Part shown: positions 52,675 to 61,265 of the stretch, piece by piece
Layout: every line of letters begins with the position of its first letter
Numbering within the stretch: position 1 is the first letter of the stretch
Origin: Rhizobacter sp.
GTDB taxonomy: Bacteria; Pseudomonadota; Gammaproteobacteria; Burkholderiales; Burkholderiaceae_C
DNA length: 64,000 nt
Assembly: GCA_019635355.1 (NCBI GenBank)
Contig: JAHBZQ010000001.1
Location: 2,294,001-2,358,000, forward strand
Direction of reading: 5' to 3'
Program-made: the position numbers and the translations under genes
Notes under the pieces: generated by a model
The model's input: the letters and a program-made list of their open reading frames with translations, nothing else
What the model was told of the DNA's origin: nothing
Database searches by the model: none

Positions 52675-54390
52675 ATGGCAACCATCACAAGACGCGCCTA
52701 TGCCGAGATGTTCGGCCCCACCACCGGTGACCGTGTGCGGCTGGCCGACACCGGCCTGATCGTCGAGGTGGAGAAGGACTACACCCTCGCCGCCGGCACC
52801 TACGGCGAAGAGGTGAAGTTCGGCGGCGGCAAGACCATCCGCGACGGCATGGGCCAGAGCCAGCGGCTCGCCAAAGACGTGGCCGACACGGTGATCACCA
52901 ACGCGCTGATCATCGACCACTGGGGCATCGTCAAGGCGGACATCGGCCTCAAGCACGGCCGCATCAGCGGCATCGGCAAGGCCGGCAACCCCGACGTGCA
53001 GCCGGGCGTCGACATCGTCATCGGCCCGGGCACGGAGATCATCGCGGGCGAAGGCCACATCATCACCGCCGGTGGCATCGACACGCACATTCACTTCATC
53101 TGCCCGCAGCAGATCGAGGAAGCCTTGATGAGCGGCGTGACCACCATGCTCGGCGGCGGCACCGGCCCCGCCACCGGCACCTTCGCCACCACCTGCACGC
53201 CGGGCCCGTGGCACATCCACCAGATGCTGAAGGCGGCCGAGAGCTTCCCGATGAACCTGGGCTTCCAGGGCAAGGGCAACGCGAGCCTGCCCGGTGCGCT
53301 GGACGAGCAGATCGAAGCCGGCGCGTATGGCCTCAAGCTGCACGAGGACTGGGGCACCACGCCCGCGGCCATCGACAACTGCCTGTCGGTCGCCGAGCGG
53401 CACGACGTGCAGATCACCATCCACACCGACACGCTCAACGAGTCGGGCTTCGTCGAAGACACCATCGCCGCGTTCAAGGGCCGCACCATCGCGACCTTCC
53501 ACACCGAAGGCGCGGGTGGCGGGCATGCACCCGACATCATCAAGTGCGCGGGCCTCTCGAACGTGCTGCCCTCGTCGACCAACCCGACGATGCCGTACAC
53601 GGTGAACACCATCGACGAGCACCTCGACATGCTGATGGTGTGCCACCACCTCGACGCGTCGATCGCCGAAGACCTGGCGTTTGCCGAGAGCCGCATCCGG
53701 CGCGAGACGATCGCGGCCGAAGACATCCTGCATGACGTGGGCGTGTTCTCGATGATGTCGAGCGACAGCCAGGCGATGGGCCGTGTGGGCGAGGTGATCA
53801 TCCGCACCTGGCAGACGGCCGACAAGATGAAGCAGCAACGCGGCACGCTGCCCGAAGACAACGCGCGCCACGACAACTTCCGCGTCAAGCGCTACATCGC
53901 CAAGTACACGATCAACCCGGCCATCACGCAGGGCATCTCGCACGAGGTGGGCTCGGTGGAAGTGGGCAAGCTCGCCGACCTGGTGGTGTGGAAGCCGGCG
54001 TTCTTCGGCGTGAAGCCGTCGCTGATCCTGAAGGGCGGCGCCATTGCCGCCGCCGCGATGGGCGACCCGAATGCATCGATCCCCACGCCGCAGCCGGTGC
54101 ACTACCGGCCGATGTTTGCAAGCTTCGGCGCAGCGATGAACGCCACCTGCGTGACCTTCGTGTCGCAGGCCGCGCTCGACCTCGGCGTGCCCGAGAACCT
54201 TGGCCTGCAGCGCCGCGCGGTGGCGGTGAAGAACACCCGCAAGATCACCAAGGCCGACATGGTGCACAACAGCGGCACGCCCAAGATCGAGGTCGACGCA
54301 CAGACCTACGAAGTGCGCGCCGACGGCCAGCTGCTCACCTGCGAGCCGGCCACCGTGCTGCCGATGGCGCAGAAGTACTTTCTCTTCTGA
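52675..54390 (+). CDS. ureC: Urease alpha subunit (catalytic)
   Basis: A 571-aa nickel amidohydrolase that hydrolyses urea to ammonia and carbamate. The full active site is present: His138 and His140 (GGIDTHIHF), carbamylated Lys221 (GLKLHEDWG), His250 (ITIHTDTLNE), His276 (TFHTEGAGGGH), flap Cys323-His324 (MVCHHLD) and Asp364 (MSSDSQAMGR). Length is normal. It ends the operon here; the next gene, 183 nt downstream, is an unrelated lipoprotein, so ureDEFG must be elsewhere. Confidence 0.97.
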   Translation: MATITRRAYAEMFGPTTGDRVRLADTGLIVEVEKDYTLAAGTYGEEVKFGGGKTIRDGMGQSQRLAKDVADTVITNALIIDHWGIVKADIGLKHGRISGIGKAGNPDVQPGVDIVIGPGTEIIAGEGHIITAGGIDTHIHFICPQQIEEALMSGVTTMLGGGTGPATGTFATTCTPGPWHIHQMLKAAESFPMNLGFQGKGNASLPGALDEQIEAGAYGLKLHEDWGTTPAAIDNCLSVAERHDVQITIHTDTLNESGFVEDTIAAFKGRTIATFHTEGAGGGHAPDIIKCAGLSNVLPSSTNPTMPYTVNTIDEHLDMLMVCHHLDASIAEDLAFAESRIRRETIAAEDILHDVGVFSMMSSDSQAMGRVGEVIIRTWQTADKMKQQRGTLPEDNARHDNFRVKRYIAKYTINPAITQGISHEVGSVEVGKLADLVVWKPAFFGVKPSLILKGGAIAAAAMGDPNASIPTPQPVHYRPMFASFGAAMNATCVTFVSQAALDLGVPENLGLQRRAVAVKNTRKITKADMVHNSGTPKIEVDAQTYEVRADGQLLTCEPATVLPMAQKYFLF

Positions 54391-54432
54391 GCTGAACCGC
54401 ATCGCCGCCACGCGGGAGCGCCGCGGCGATTA

Positions 54433-54456
54433 TTTCAACGCTGTCGCAAATCGTCG
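54433..54456 (+). promoter_or_regulatory. 24-nt motif copy upstream of the 54574 lipoprotein gene
   Basis: This site shares 23 of 24 bases with the site at 57610-57633 beside the OmpR-type regulator gene. It contains GTCGC at 54443-54447 and a variant GTCGT one helical turn later (54453-54457), as expected for tandem half sites of an OmpR-family regulator. It lies 118 nt before the lipoprotein ATG. Confidence 0.6.
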
Positions 54457-54573
54457 TGCCAGCGCGTGATCGACACGCGCTGGCAGCACGTTCAATGGGC
54501 GCCACAACAAGCGCGCCCACGCTCAGCCTCATGGCCGGGCCGGCGCATTCCAACCCAGCCAGAGGAGTGCCCC

Positions 54574-55536
54574 ATGAACCTGTCATCCCCCACGTCGTTC
54601 CGCCTCACCCCCATCGCCGCATCGCTCGCGCTGCTGGCCACGCTCGCCGCCTGCGGCGGAGGTGGCGACGACGGCCCGAGCAGCAACAACGGCAACAACA
54701 ACGTCAGCCAGGAGCAGGCGCAAGCCGCAGGCGTGAACAGCACCGTCATCCCTAACGACACCAGCGAGGCGATGGCCGTCGCCCTCAGCACCGCGCAGAC
54801 CGTGGTGGCCGGTGGCCAAGCGAACAGCACCTACACCTGCCCCGGTGGCGGCACCGCCGTCTTCACCGCCACGGGCGCATCGCTCGCACTGCTCGGCAAC
54901 CACCAGTTCGACAGCGGCGAGCAATACACCCTCACCTACACCCACTGCCGGGGCGCGCTCGGTGCCGCGAGCGTCAACGGCTCGCTCTCGCTCACGGTCA
55001 ACAGCGCCTCGGGCAGCGACTTCTCCGTCAGCTCCGCCACCAGCAACGTGGTCGTCGCCCTGCCGCTGCGCACGGTGCGGCTGAACGGCAACTCGTCGCT
55101 CACCCACACCGTGGTGACGAACGGCAGCACGACCACCACCACCGACCACTGGACGACGCCGAACCACACCGCCACGGTGACCACCGGCGCCCACACCAGC
55201 ACCTTCAGCTACTCAGGCGTCGACCTCACGCGCAGCGTGACCACCACGAACGGCGCCGTCACCGGCTCCACCTTCAGCGGCACGACCACCTATTCGTCGA
55301 ACACGTTGCTCGGCCCGTTCACAGTGACGCTCGCCACCGTGGGCACCGCCACCTACGACGCCCTCGGCCGCCCCACCGACGGCACCTGGACGCTCACCCT
55401 GCCCTACAACGCGCTCACGCTCGACATCGACGGTGCGGCGAATCGGGTGACGCTGATGGTCGACCACGGCGCCAACGGCAGCATCGAGCACACCTTCACC
55501 TGGACGGTGAACCAGGCGCTGAACCAGGCGGGTTGA
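54574..55536 (+). CDS. Exported lipoprotein of unknown function
   Basis: A 320-aa lipoprotein. The start is set by GAGGAG 9 nt before ATG 54574. Signal peptide to lipobox LAAC (residue 29), then CGGGGDDGPSSNNGNNN, a spacer, and a beta-rich Thr/Ser/Gly-rich body (VVAGGQANSTYTCPGGGTAVFTATGASLALL; ...TWTLTLPYNALTLDIDGAANRVTLMVDHGANGSIEHTFTWTVNQ). One Cys pair is present in the mature protein (YTCPGG, YTHCRG). No family was recognised. It carries the same upstream motif as the regulator gene. Confidence 0.75.
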   Translation: MNLSSPTSFRLTPIAASLALLATLAACGGGGDDGPSSNNGNNNVSQEQAQAAGVNSTVIPNDTSEAMAVALSTAQTVVAGGQANSTYTCPGGGTAVFTATGASLALLGNHQFDSGEQYTLTYTHCRGALGAASVNGSLSLTVNSASGSDFSVSSATSNVVVALPLRTVRLNGNSSLTHTVVTNGSTTTTTDHWTTPNHTATVTTGAHTSTFSYSGVDLTRSVTTTNGAVTGSTFSGTTTYSSNTLLGPFTVTLATVGTATYDALGRPTDGTWTLTLPYNALTLDIDGAANRVTLMVDHGANGSIEHTFTWTVNQALNQAG

Positions 55537-55542
55537 TCGACG

Positions 55543-56838
55543 TCAACGACTCAAAGGCAGGCGCAGGCACACGAGGTGCCCTGCGCTCGTTTGCTCGAAC
55601 GACAACTCGCCGCCCAGGCGCCGGGCCCCTTGGCGTGCGATGGCCAGGCCGAGGCCGGTGCCCGCCACGTGGCGGCTCGCATCGCCCCGCGCAAAGGCCT
55701 GCTGCAGGTGCTCACGATCGGCCGGCGCGATGCCCGGCCCCGCGTCGTGCACCTCGAGCACCGCATGCGGCCCCTGCGTCGTGAGGTTCACGCGCACCGG
55801 CGGCCGGCCATGCTTGAGCGCGTTGTCGACCAGGTTGGCCACCATGCGCTCGATCAGCAAGCCGTTGACACGATGGACCGGCAGCGCCTGCGGCGCCTCG
55901 ACCGACAACTCGGCGGCCGGCCGGTCGGCGCGGGCCACCACGGCCCGCACCAGCGCCGCCACGTCGACCGTCTCGTTCAAGGGCAGCTCGCCGCTGCGCA
56001 CGAAGTCGACGAAGCTTTCCACCAGCCGGTCGGCCACCTGCACGTTGCGCACGATGGCGGCGCGGCGGGTGGCGGTGTCGGCGCTGTCGGGCATCAGCTC
56101 CACCGCCATGCGGATGCGCGACAGGGGGCTGCGCAGGTCGTGCGACACCCCGGCCAGCAGCAAGGCACGCTCGCGTTCCTGCTGGCGCAGGTCGCGCAGC
56201 AGCTCGGCGTGCGCCGCTTCGATCTCGGCCACCTCGGGTGGCACCTGGGTGTCGCTCGTCACGTCACCGCTGCGGCCTTCGCGGATCTGCCGGCGCAGCC
56301 GCTCGAGCGGGCGCGTGAGCTTGCGGGTGAACGACCAGGCCGCCCACGCGAGCAGCGAGCCGCCCACCAGCGTGAGCAGCAGCAGCCGCCAGGTCCACTG
56401 TGGCTCCATCACACGGCCCGGCAGGCCATACCAGACGAGGCGCCCGTCGGGCCGCTCGATCTCGAGCCAGGTGACGCCGCCCTCACCCGCCGCCTCGGCC
56501 AGCGAGAAGGCCAGGCGCCGCACCACGATGCCCTGGGCGGCGAGTGCGCCGCGCAGCGCATCGACACGCGGCGCGATGGGCCACGACCAGATCACCGGCG
56601 TGGGCTGCGTGTCGCGCTGCACCAGCGTCACGCCGTCGGCGGCCGGCGGCGGCATGCCGGGCATGGCCTGCCGCAAGATGGGCGCCCACAGCTGCGCCTG
56701 CAGCACCGCCACCGTGCGGCTGCGCTCGATGTAGAAGACCAGGCTGAAGAGCGTGATCATGGCCGCGGCCAGCAGCAGCTGCAGCACGAAGAGCCGCATG
56801 AAGAGGCTGTCGAAGCGGCGCCAGGTCGGAGCGCTCAT
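55543..56838 (-). CDS. EnvZ-type sensor histidine kinase
   Basis: A 431-aa membrane kinase: first membrane helix at about 13-35, periplasmic domain of about 120 residues, second helix around 150-170, HAMP, HisKA with His in LLLAGVSHDLRSPLSRIRMAVELM, N box (MVANLVDNALKHG) and ATP lid (DAGPGIAPAD; RHVAGTGLGLAI). The GVSHDLRSPLSRIR motif is characteristic of EnvZ/OmpR-type pairs. Its start is 9 nt downstream of the regulator stop on the same strand, so the two are co-transcribed. Confidence 0.93.
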   Translation of the reverse strand: MSAPTWRRFDSLFMRLFVLQLLLAAAMITLFSLVFYIERSRTVAVLQAQLWAPILRQAMPGMPPPAADGVTLVQRDTQPTPVIWSWPIAPRVDALRGALAAQGIVVRRLAFSLAEAAGEGGVTWLEIERPDGRLVWYGLPGRVMEPQWTWRLLLLTLVGGSLLAWAAWSFTRKLTRPLERLRRQIREGRSGDVTSDTQVPPEVAEIEAAHAELLRDLRQQERERALLLAGVSHDLRSPLSRIRMAVELMPDSADTATRRAAIVRNVQVADRLVESFVDFVRSGELPLNETVDVAALVRAVVARADRPAAELSVEAPQALPVHRVNGLLIERMVANLVDNALKHGRPPVRVNLTTQGPHAVLEVHDAGPGIAPADREHLQQAFARGDASRHVAGTGLGLAIARQGARRLGGELSFEQTSAGHLVCLRLPLSR

Positions 56839-56847
56839 CGACGGTCC

Positions 56848-57567
56848 TCAGCCTCTCGGCACGAACACATAGCCCTCGCCGCGCACGGTGTCGATCCACT
56901 CCAGGCCGGGGCTGGCCTCGCGCAGCTTGCGCCGCAGGCGTGTCACCTGCACGTCGACCGTGCGGTCGAGCGGCTTGTAGCCGCCGGTCTGCACCGACTC
57001 GCTCAGCGCCTCGCGCGACAGCGCCTGGCCCGGCACACGCGCGAGCGTGACGAGCAGCTTGTATTCCACGCTCGTGAGCGTGACCACGCCGGCCGCGGCG
57101 GTGACTTCGCGCTTCACGAGGTCGATCACGAGGCCATCGAAACGCAGCACCGGCACCTCGGCGCGGCCCGGTGCCGTGCGGCGCAAGAGCGCACGCACGC
57201 GCGCCACCAGTTCACGCGGCTCGAAGGGTTTGGCGAGGTAGTCGTCGGCCCCGATCTCCAGGCCGAGCACACGGTCGAGCGGGTCGCCGCGTGCGGTGAG
57301 CATCACGAGGCCCAGGTGCGGATGGGCGGCACGCCAGCGGCGGCACAGGTCGTAGCCGTTGGCATCGGGCAGCATCACGTCGAGCAGCACCAGCTCGGGC
57401 TGCAGCTGCTGCAGTGCGCGCTCGCCGTCGCCGCCGGTCAGCACGCCATGCACCGCCCAGCCCTCACGCTGCAGCAGCTCGACCAGCATCTCGCCCAGCT
57501 CGGCATCGTCGTCGACCAGCAGCACCAGGGGCTTGCCGCCGCGAGGAAAAGGAGAGGCCGTGCTCAT
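56848..57567 (-). CDS. OmpR-family response regulator
   Basis: A 239-aa regulator: receiver domain with acidic pocket (VLLVDDDAELGEMLVELL), phospho-acceptor Asp in LVLLDVMLPDANGY and Lys in DYLAKPFEPRELVARVRALLRR; C-terminal winged-helix DNA-binding domain (VLRFDGLVIDLVKREVTAAAGVVTLTSVEYKLLVTLARVPGQALSREALSESVQTGGYKPLDRTVDVQVTRLRRKL). Transcribed with the kinase. A conserved motif and perfect dyad lie just upstream, so autoregulation is likely. Confidence 0.94.
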   Translation of the reverse strand: MSTASPFPRGGKPLVLLVDDDAELGEMLVELLQREGWAVHGVLTGGDGERALQQLQPELVLLDVMLPDANGYDLCRRWRAAHPHLGLVMLTARGDPLDRVLGLEIGADDYLAKPFEPRELVARVRALLRRTAPGRAEVPVLRFDGLVIDLVKREVTAAAGVVTLTSVEYKLLVTLARVPGQALSREALSESVQTGGYKPLDRTVDVQVTRLRRKLREASPGLEWIDTVRGEGYVFVPRG

Positions 57568-57595
57568 GGCCGGCCAGTGTAGGGGCGTGGTCGGC

Positions 57596-57634
57596 GCGAC
57601 AGCGCCATGTTTCAGCGCTGTCGCAAATCGTCGC
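57596..57634 (-). promoter_or_regulatory. Dyad and tandem half sites upstream of the OmpR-type regulator gene
   Basis: GCGACAGCGC (57596-57605) and GCGCTGTCGC (57615-57624) form a perfect 10-bp dyad with a 9-nt spacer, 28 nt upstream of the start. GTCGC recurs at 57630-57634, exactly 10 bp after the GTCGC at 57620-57624. The 24 nt from 57610 to 57633 match the site at 54433-54456 with one change. Confidence 0.65.
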
Positions 57635-57667
57635 AGGCGGGTGGGGAACCCGCTCGGACAGAGGACA

Positions 57668-58270
57668 TCAGGGGGTGCAGGTGACGACGATGTTGGTGGG
57701 CGTGCCGGTGGTGACCGTGCCGGGGCTGCCGCTGGTCACCGAACAGGTCTGACCGCCGGCCGGTTGCCCCTGAACACTCACGGAAAACGCCGTGCCGTTG
57801 GATTGAATGCCAGAGAAGGCGAAGCCGCCGCTGGTGTTCACGATCAAGTCCGTGGTGTTGCCGCTGGCCGTCAACGTCAACCGCAGCGTCACGTTCGCGC
57901 CACTTGCCAGGCCGACAACGGTCCCGCTGATGGACCCCGTCACGGCGCAGGTCACCAGCACATTCTCGACGTCATCGCCCTTCGAGTTGATCGTGCCGGT
58001 GTTGTTGGACGCAGTGCAGGTGGCACTGGCAGGGTTCGTCAGCACGGTGACGTTGTAGTCATCCCCATCGTCCAGCGTGTTGTTGAAGGTGAAGCGGCCG
58101 TTCTGCGTGAGGGTGAGGTTGTCCTTGCCGTTGTTCTGCAGGATCACGCTGGTGCCGGTGGGCAGGCCGGTGAGCGTGCCGCCCACGGTGGCAAAACCGA
58201 AGAACAAGCACCCGGTCAAGGCCAGGCTGGCAACCAGCACACTCGAAATGACGACAACGCGACGGCGCAT
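57668..58270 (-). CDS. Exported lipoprotein with two internal repeats
   Basis: A 200-aa lipoprotein: signal peptide with lipobox LTGC (Cys21), then two related beta-rich modules of about 80 residues. Each starts with a GTL/VxGLxxG motif (GGTLTGLPTGTSVILQNNG; SGTVVGLASGANVTLRLT) and ends with CxxxxxxGTxxxxxxxxxVxVTC (CTASNNTGTINSKGDDVENVLVTC; CSVTSGSPGTVTTGTPTNIVVTC). The paired Cys in each module suggest a disulfide. It is located 100 nt upstream of the OmpR-type gene on the same strand. No function is known. Confidence 0.75.
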   Translation of the reverse strand: MRRRVVVISSVLVASLALTGCLFFGFATVGGTLTGLPTGTSVILQNNGKDNLTLTQNGRFTFNNTLDDGDDYNVTVLTNPASATCTASNNTGTINSKGDDVENVLVTCAVTGSISGTVVGLASGANVTLRLTLTASGNTTDLIVNTSGGFAFSGIQSNGTAFSVSVQGQPAGGQTCSVTSGSPGTVTTGTPTNIVVTCTP

Positions 58271-58355
58271 GACTCTGTCTCCCTGAACGCCCGCTCTCGA
58301 AAACGGCAGGCAACGGCCAGAAGAATAGCCGAGTCACCCGCCGCCCGCCTCTGAC

Positions 58356-59330
58356 TCAGGTCACCTTCCCCGTCGCCTTCAGCCGCTCGATCACCACCTT
58401 CTCGCGCGCCATCGTGTCTTCGGCGAACTTGCGGTACTGCTCGGGGCTCATGTAGAGCAGCTCCTGGTCGTAGCGGCCCATCACCTCGATGTGGTTGCTC
58501 ATCTCGATGGCGCGCTTGAAGGTGTCGTGCAGCTTCTTCACGACGGCCGGGTCCATGCCCTTCGGGCCCACCAGGCCGTAGGGCGAGTTCTGCACGATGG
58601 GGATGCCCAGCTCGGTGAGCGTGGGCGCATCGGGGAATTTCTTGGCGCGGGTGCCACCCCAGGTGCACAAGAGGCGCAGCTTGCCGCTCAGCACGTGCGG
58701 GCCGAAGCCGATGCTGTCGGCCACCGCCATCACCTGGCCGCCGAGGATGGCCGGGATGATCTCGGCCATGCCTTTGTAGGGGATGTGGTTCATCTCGATG
58801 CCGAGGCGGTGCGAGATGTCTTCCATCGTGAGGTGCGGCGTGGTGTAGATGCCGCTGGTGGCGTAAGTGAGCTTGCCGGGATTCGCCTTCGCCCAGGCCA
58901 CGAGGTCGGCCCAGGTCTTGAGGGGCGAATCGGCCGGCACCGCGATGCCGAACGAGTAGCCGGTGATGCCGATCACGTAGCTGAATTCGGTCACCGGGTT
59001 CCAGGTGATCTTCTGCGTGTAGGGCAGGCGGAACACGCTGATCGGCAGCTGCGCGAGCGTGTAGCCGTCGGGCTTGGCCTGCAGCAGCAGCTGGCCGGCC
59101 ATCGTGCCGCCGCCGCCCGGCTTGGCTTCCACGATCACCGTCTGCCCGAAGAGCGGCGAAGCGTTGTCGGCCATCACCCGGAACATCGCATCGGTGGAGC
59201 CGCCGGCCGCAAAGGCGAGCAGCAGCTTGATGGGCTGGCTGGGGAAGCTGGCCTGCGCGTGCAGCGGCCCTGCGATGCTCGAGGTGGCGGCCGCGGCACT
59301 GGCGAATCGAATGAAGTCTCGGCGTTGCAT
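58356..59330 (-). CDS. Bug-family (TctC-like) periplasmic receptor
   Basis: A 324-aa receptor, starting at ATG 59330 with a Tat-like signal (MQRRDFIRFASAAAATSSIAGPLHAQA). Bug signatures: FPSQPIKLLLAFAAGGSTDAMFRVMADNASPLFGQTVIVEAKPGGGGTMAGQLLLQAKPDGYTLAQLP and MNHIPYKGMAEIIPAILGGQV. The longer open frame upstream (to 59552) is not conserved and is rejected. Orphan: no TctA/TctB genes nearby. Divergent from the LysE-type exporter, with 148 nt between starts. Confidence 0.9.
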   Translation of the reverse strand: MQRRDFIRFASAAAATSSIAGPLHAQASFPSQPIKLLLAFAAGGSTDAMFRVMADNASPLFGQTVIVEAKPGGGGTMAGQLLLQAKPDGYTLAQLPISVFRLPYTQKITWNPVTEFSYVIGITGYSFGIAVPADSPLKTWADLVAWAKANPGKLTYATSGIYTTPHLTMEDISHRLGIEMNHIPYKGMAEIIPAILGGQVMAVADSIGFGPHVLSGKLRLLCTWGGTRAKKFPDAPTLTELGIPIVQNSPYGLVGPKGMDPAVVKKLHDTFKRAIEMSNHIEVMGRYDQELLYMSPEQYRKFAEDTMAREKVVIERLKATGKVT

Positions 59331-59478
59331 GAAAGGCTCTCCAGTGAGGGGGATGCGCTGCATCTTCACACCCACCGAACAGCACGCCAGTGAGTGCTTC
59401 CCCGCAGCTGTTCCGCGCGGTGAAACAAGCGCGCTGCCGAGGGCGATACTCGTGTCATTCGCGCTTCGGAGATTCCCC

Positions 59479-60135
59479 ATGTTGCACGACCTGCTGCCCC
59501 CGCTGCCGCTGCTGCTGGCCTTCCTCACGGCCAGCTTCATCCTCGCGATCACGCCCGGCCCGGCGGTGGTCTACATCCTCGCGCGCACGCTCTCGCAAGG
59601 GCGCAGCTCGGGGCTCGCCTCGGTGGCGGGCGTGGCACTCGGCAACCTCGGCAACGCCATCGGCGCGGCGGTGGGGCTGGCCGCGCTCTTCGCCGTCTCG
59701 TCGGCCGCGTTCACGGTGGTGAAGTGGGCCGGCGCGGCCTACCTCATCGTGATGGGCGTGAAGATGCTGCGCTCGGCCGGCGCCGCAACCACTGCGAGCA
59801 ACCCGCAGGTGGAGCCGCTGAAACGCTGGCGCATCTTTCGCGACGGGTTTCTCGTCGCGCTGCTCAACCCGAAGACGGCGCTCTTCTTCGCGGCCTTCCT
59901 GCCGCAGTTCATGACCGCGCACGCATCGCCGCTCCTGCAAAGCCTCGCGCTCGGCGCGAGCTTCGTGGCGGTGGCGGCCTGCACCGATCTCTTCTACGTG
60001 CTTGCGGCCAGCCTCGTGGCGCCACGCCTCGGCCAGCTGGGCGCGCAGGCCCGCTGGGGCCAGCGGGCGGCGGGTGCGTCGTTCATCGGCCTGGGGCTGC
60101 TCACGGCCTTCTCGAGCCGCCCCGCCACGAAGTGA
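59479..60135 (+). CDS. LysE/RhtB-family exporter
   Basis: A 218-aa inner-membrane exporter with about six helices. Family signature near the N-terminus: FLTASFILAITPGPAVVYILARTLSQGRSSGLASVAGVALGNLGNAIGAAVGLAALFA, then GAAYLIVMGVKMLRS and FRDGFLVALLNPKTALFFAAFLPQFM. It probably exports amino acids or analogues, with unknown substrate. Convergent with fbpC, 4 nt between stops. Confidence 0.93.
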   Translation: MLHDLLPPLPLLLAFLTASFILAITPGPAVVYILARTLSQGRSSGLASVAGVALGNLGNAIGAAVGLAALFAVSSAAFTVVKWAGAAYLIVMGVKMLRSAGAATTASNPQVEPLKRWRIFRDGFLVALLNPKTALFFAAFLPQFMTAHASPLLQSLALGASFVAVAACTDLFYVLAASLVAPRLGQLGAQARWGQRAAGASFIGLGLLTAFSSRPATK

Positions 60136-60139
60136 GCCG

Positions 60140-61216
60140 TCAGCGCTGCGGCGCGAAGGCGATCACGTGGTCCATGTCGAGCCGCACGCCGATGGCTTCG
60201 TGCAGGGCATGGTTGTGGTGCGATGGCACGAGCGCCAGCACCCGCGCGCCGCTCGCCAGCTGCAGCGTGTAGAGGATCTCGGCACCACGGAAGGCCTTGT
60301 GCTGCACGGTCGCGCGCAGCGGGCTGGCGTCGTCGTGCAGCACGTCGTCGGGCCGCATCAGCACCTGCACACGCTCGCCCGCCACGCAGGGCTGGCCGGT
60401 GTCGGCATGGCGCAGCGGCTCGGGTGACGACACCTCGCCCAGCTCGAAGCGCACGCGCTGCGGCGACACGACCTCGGCATCCACGAAGACCCCCTGGCCG
60501 ATGAAGTCGGCGACGAAGCGACTGTTGGGCCGGTGGTAGAGCTCGTAGGCGCCGGCGATCTGCTGGATGCGCCCGGCGTTCATCACCGCGATCTCGTCGG
60601 CCATCGCAAAGGCTTCGTTCTGGTCGTGCGTGACGAACACGGCCGTGGTGCCCGAGGCCTTGAGGATGGCGCGCACCTCACCAGCCAGCTGCTCGCGCAA
60701 CTCGACGTCGAGGTTGGAGAAGGGCTCGTCGAGCAGCAGCAGGCGCGGCTGCGGCGCCAGCGCACGGGCCAGCGCCACCCGTTGCTGCTGGCCGCCCGAG
60801 AGTTCATGCGGGTAGCGATCGGCCGCCGCGGCGAGGCCGACCGTGTGCAGCAGCGCCATCGCGCGGTCGTCGGCGGCGCGCTTGTCGGCCACGCCGAAGC
60901 CCACGTTGCGCAGCACCGTGAGGTGGGGAAAGAGCGCGTAGTCCTGGAACACCATGCCGATGCGGCGCTCTTCGGGCGGCACGTGGCGCTGCGCACTGCC
61001 CACCACCTGGCCGTCGATGCGCACCTCGCCGTCGCTCACCCGCTCGAAGCCGGCCACGCAGCGCAGCACCGTGGTCTTGCCGCAGCCCGACGGGCCGAGC
61101 AGGCAGCACACCGTGCCGGCGGGCAGCGTGAGGTCGAGTTCGCCGAAGGTCGGCTGTGCGCCGTAGCGGTGGCCGAGTCGGCGCAGTTCGAGGACGGGGG
61201 GCGGTGTGGGCTGCAT
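60140..61216 (-). CDS. fbpC: Ferric iron ABC transporter ATPase (FbpC-like)
   Basis: A 358-aa ABC ATPase. Start ATG 61216 (MQPTPPPVLELRRLGHRYG) is favoured over in-frame extension to 61423. Walker A GPSGCGKTT, Q-loop MVFQDYALFPHLTVLRNVGFG, signature ELSGGQQQRVALARALAPQ, Walker B LLLLDEPFSNLDVELRE, H-loop VFVTHDQNEA. The C-terminal domain is a TOBE-type beta-barrel. It is divergent from the permease gene by 49 nt. Iron is inferred from the FbpA-like receptor nearby; other ions are possible. Confidence 0.88.
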   Translation of the reverse strand: MQPTPPPVLELRRLGHRYGAQPTFGELDLTLPAGTVCCLLGPSGCGKTTVLRCVAGFERVSDGEVRIDGQVVGSAQRHVPPEERRIGMVFQDYALFPHLTVLRNVGFGVADKRAADDRAMALLHTVGLAAAADRYPHELSGGQQQRVALARALAPQPRLLLLDEPFSNLDVELREQLAGEVRAILKASGTTAVFVTHDQNEAFAMADEIAVMNAGRIQQIAGAYELYHRPNSRFVADFIGQGVFVDAEVVSPQRVRFELGEVSSPEPLRHADTGQPCVAGERVQVLMRPDDVLHDDASPLRATVQHKAFRGAEILYTLQLASGARVLALVPSHHNHALHEAIGVRLDMDHVIAFAPQR

Positions 61217-61265
61217 GGTCGGCGGTGCGAGACAGGGGCGCACCTTACACTGCCCGCGGCCCGCC

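Noticed and set aside
58356..59552. A 398-aa version of the third Bug receptor
   Set aside because: The first 74 residues are unlike any export signal or Bug sequence; the Tat-like signal begins at ATG 59330.
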